A DNA stretch of 7,077 nt from JBMORL01 sp049322335. Its GTDB lineage: Bacteria; Bacteroidota; Bacteroidia; Flavobacteriales_D; UBA2798. Numbering within the stretch: position 1 is the first letter of the stretch; each line of letters opens with the position of its first letter. The stretch is from the NCBI GenBank assembly GCA_049322335.1, contig JBMORL010000106.1, forward strand, positions 1 through 7,077, read 5' to 3'. The notes under the pieces were generated by a model. The model had not been told where the DNA came from, ran no database searches, and saw nothing but the letters and a program-made list of their open reading frames with translations. Below, piece after piece: positions 5,891-7,077 of the stretch. The position numbers and the translations under genes were made by a program.

Positions 5891-6445
5891 TCAAGTTACC
5901 TCAATCCAGCACGCAAAAATCGGGTGTCCATCAATGATCATCGGCGGCCCGGCCCGATGCGCATGGAACCCCGCGCGCCGCAACAACCGCTCCACGCCGA
6001 TCGGCGACACCGTGATCAATCGTTTGGCGCCGCGCGCTACGGCGCAGGCCATGGCCTCTTCGAGTAATCTGATCGCAACCGGGGAAGAAAACTGTCCGAG
6101 CGCCGAGGTCGTGCTGGCGTTAAAATCAACCGCCGCGAAGCGCGACAACTCCCATACCTCGGGGGAACTGGGCGGCAACGCGCCGTTCAGAAGCTGGGGA
6201 AAGACATCGGAGAGCAGGTACGGACGGGTGGTCGGCAAGAGTCTGGCGCAGCCACAGACATCCCCCATCTTGTCGCGCGCCGCCACGTACAGCGTATCGG
6301 GGCGGTCAAACTGATCCCGCTCCATGCCGTCTTGCGCTGCAAGTTGCCAGCCAAGGTGTTCGACAAATACTCTGTGGCGGTAGGCCGCCATCAATGAGTA
6401 AAGGCCGTGAGGCAAACCATCTGCGGTCTCTGCGACTACATTCAT
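5891..6445 (-). CDS. luxI: LuxI-family acyl-homoserine-lactone synthase
   Basis: This cytoplasmic enzyme makes N-acyl-homoserine lactone from S-adenosylmethionine and an acyl-carrier-protein-bound acyl chain. It is 184 residues, close to the usual 190-220. All ten residues regarded as invariant in LuxI proteins can be placed: Arg23, Phe27, Trp33, Glu42, Asp44, Asp47, Arg68, Phe82, Glu99 and Arg102, within RHRVFVEHLGW, ERDQFD, GCARLL and WELSRF. The acyl-chain region has ITVSPIGVERLLRRAGF (144-160), and Thr145 lies near the site associated with 3-oxo preference in relatives, so the product chain is uncertain. GGGAAG precedes ATG 6445 by 6 bases. A lux-box-like dyad lies 70 bp upstream. GC-rich codon use contrasts with the genes at lower coordinates. 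It follows rsaM on the same strand. The partner luxR is not in the window. Confidence 0.95.
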   Translation of the reverse strand: MNVVAETADGLPHGLYSLMAAYRHRVFVEHLGWQLAAQDGMERDQFDRPDTLYVAARDKMGDVCGCARLLPTTRPYLLSDVFPQLLNGALPPSSPEVWELSRFAAVDFNASTTSALGQFSSPVAIRLLEEAMACAVARGAKRLITVSPIGVERLLRRAGFHAHRAGPPMIIDGHPIFACWIEVT

Positions 6446-6514
6446 AATACTTCCCGTCCTGGAAAGAATTAAAAAACGTAGTGGGATTTCACCCGTTTAT
6501 TCGATTTCAAACAA

Positions 6515-6530
6515 CTGTCAAACTTGACAG
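6515..6530 (-). promoter_or_regulatory. lux-box-like operator upstream of luxI
   Basis: CTGTCAAACTTGACAG is a dyad with perfect 7-bp arms, and it fits the CTG-N10-CAG form of a lux box. It lies in the 98-bp gap between rsaM and luxI, 70 bp upstream of the luxI ATG, a suitable place for activation by a LuxR-type protein bound to the signal. No clear -10/-35 pair can be assigned with confidence. Confidence 0.75.
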
Positions 6531-6543
6531 GGGTACGGGGGAT

Positions 6544-6993
6544 CTACGGATGTAATGCCTTGTGCATGGAGGGCTGCCACTCGAAGGACTTTACCCAGGA
6601 TCGCAGCAACGCTTCCGTCGCCGAATAACCGAGGTCGTTGCCGTGCTCATCAATCAACATCAGGTTGCTGCGGGGATAGTCAAGGGGGATAAGTTGAATC
6701 TGTCCATCGCGGGCGGTCATCTGCCAATCCCATCCGATCGTAATGGCGGGCCGTGTCTCGCTGATCCACTCTGTGTAACCCGTGATCGGAGACGGCGTTG
6801 CGCCTTCCGTTAAAACCGGAGGTCTGTCCCCGTCCACGCGGGAGTGCAGATGAGTCAATTTCACCCGTACAAAGTACTCGGGCTGGAGGCGCACATAACC
6901 ATCGGGGGAAAGTGTTATCATAGGCATTCGGGCAATGCCTTGCGTGTCATGCCTATCCTGATTCCCGTTGCCGGGCCTGTCCAGAGTGATCAT
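6544..6993 (-). CDS. rsaM: RsaM-family (DUF4902) quorum-sensing regulator
   Basis: This is a small cytoplasmic protein of the RsaM family. In Burkholderia and Pseudomonas relatives these are encoded beside luxI/luxR pairs and restrain acyl-homoserine-lactone production. How they act is not settled, and they lack a recognisable DNA-binding motif. Family marks are LSPDGYVRL (28-36), PITGYTEWISET (69-80), ITIGWDWQM (84-92) and a C-terminal YPRSNLMLID...W-W region, with conserved-looking Trp76, Trp88, Trp90, Trp133 and Trp139. The 149-residue length from ATG 6993 (GAGAAA 6 bases upstream) agrees with known members. An alternative ATG at 6927 gives 127 residues beginning at MPMITLSPDG. It is GC-rich like luxI and has its own lux-box-like dyad about 65 bp upstream, so it is probably under the same LuxR control. 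Confidence 0.85.
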   Translation of the reverse strand: MITLDRPGNGNQDRHDTQGIARMPMITLSPDGYVRLQPEYFVRVKLTHLHSRVDGDRPPVLTEGATPSPITGYTEWISETRPAITIGWDWQMTARDGQIQLIPLDYPRSNLMLIDEHGNDLGYSATEALLRSWVKSFEWQPSMHKALHP

Positions 6994-7055
6994 GTCCGTT
7001 TCTCGATTGCGTTTATGAGGATGGATACGCTACACGACATCGCCATGTTTGGGTA

Positions 7056-7071
7056 GTGTCAAATGTGACAG
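7056..7071 (-). promoter_or_regulatory. second lux-box-like operator, upstream of rsaM
   Basis: GTGTCAAATGTGACAG matches the luxI-proximal box (6515-6530) at 13 of 16 positions, sharing TGTCAAA and TGACAG. Its 5-bp arms TGTCA/TGACA are perfect. It ends 63 bp upstream of the rsaM ATG at 6993, almost the same distance as the first box from luxI. A shared LuxR regulator is inferred. Confidence 0.65.
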
Positions 7072-7077
7072 GCAGGT

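Noticed and set aside
5726..6314. Plus-strand open frames of 113 and 144 codons
   Set aside because: They lie opposite luxI and the intron fragment, have no family signature, and reflect the high GC content of luxI read backwards.
1..7077. tRNA, rRNA, CRISPR array or toxin-antitoxin pair
   Set aside because: No cloverleaf, ribosomal motif, spaced repeats or recognised toxin-antitoxin families were seen on either strand.

Overview
The window has two compositional halves, and every recognisable gene except one transposase tail lies on the minus strand. Positions ~100-5710 are AT-rich. Positions ~5720-7077 are clearly GC-richer. The GC-rich end carries a LuxI/RsaM quorum-sensing pair of the kind known from Burkholderia and related Proteobacteria. 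The AT-rich part looks like an acquired accessory island, with an ISL3-like insertion sequence at its far end and a probable group II intron fragment at the compositional boundary. A proteobacterium is likely, possibly of the Burkholderia group, but species cannot be fixed from this window.

Layout in the direction of transcription (right to left): an rsaM-like regulator gene (6544-6993); a luxI-type acyl-homoserine-lactone synthase gene (5891-6445); a truncated group II intron 5' region (~5700-5870); a GNAT acyltransferase of autoinducer-synthase-like type (5120-5698); a ThiF/MoeB/HesA-type E1-like adenylating enzyme (4181-5107); one or two very small ORFs (3942-4191), the first overlapping the ThiF stop and apparently frameshifted; a leucine-carboxyl-methyltransferase-family SAM methyltransferase (2959-3852); a PEP mutase/isocitrate lyase superfamily protein (2106-2894); an Ada-like alkylation repair protein with most of its AraC DNA-binding region missing (1156-2100); an unidentified ORF remnant (1029-1160); a secreted SGNH-hydrolase-like protein (99-971); and the right end of an ISL3-like IS (1-124).

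rsaM and luxI are each preceded, about 65-70 bp upstream of the start codon, by nearly the same lux-box-like dyad (TGTCAAA-N2-TGACAG). A LuxR protein, probably encoded just outside the window, is therefore likely to control both.

The most interesting unit is the tightly packed GNAT - ThiF - small ORF - small ORF - LCM methyltransferase - PEP-mutase-like set. A carboxylate-adenylating E1-like enzyme, an acyltransferase, a carboxyl methyltransferase-family enzyme and overlapping peptide-sized ORFs together suggest a small peptide or peptide-derived metabolite pathway. It sits on the same strand directly downstream of luxI, so quorum-controlled read-through is possible. This function is inference. 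The domain calls are well supported.
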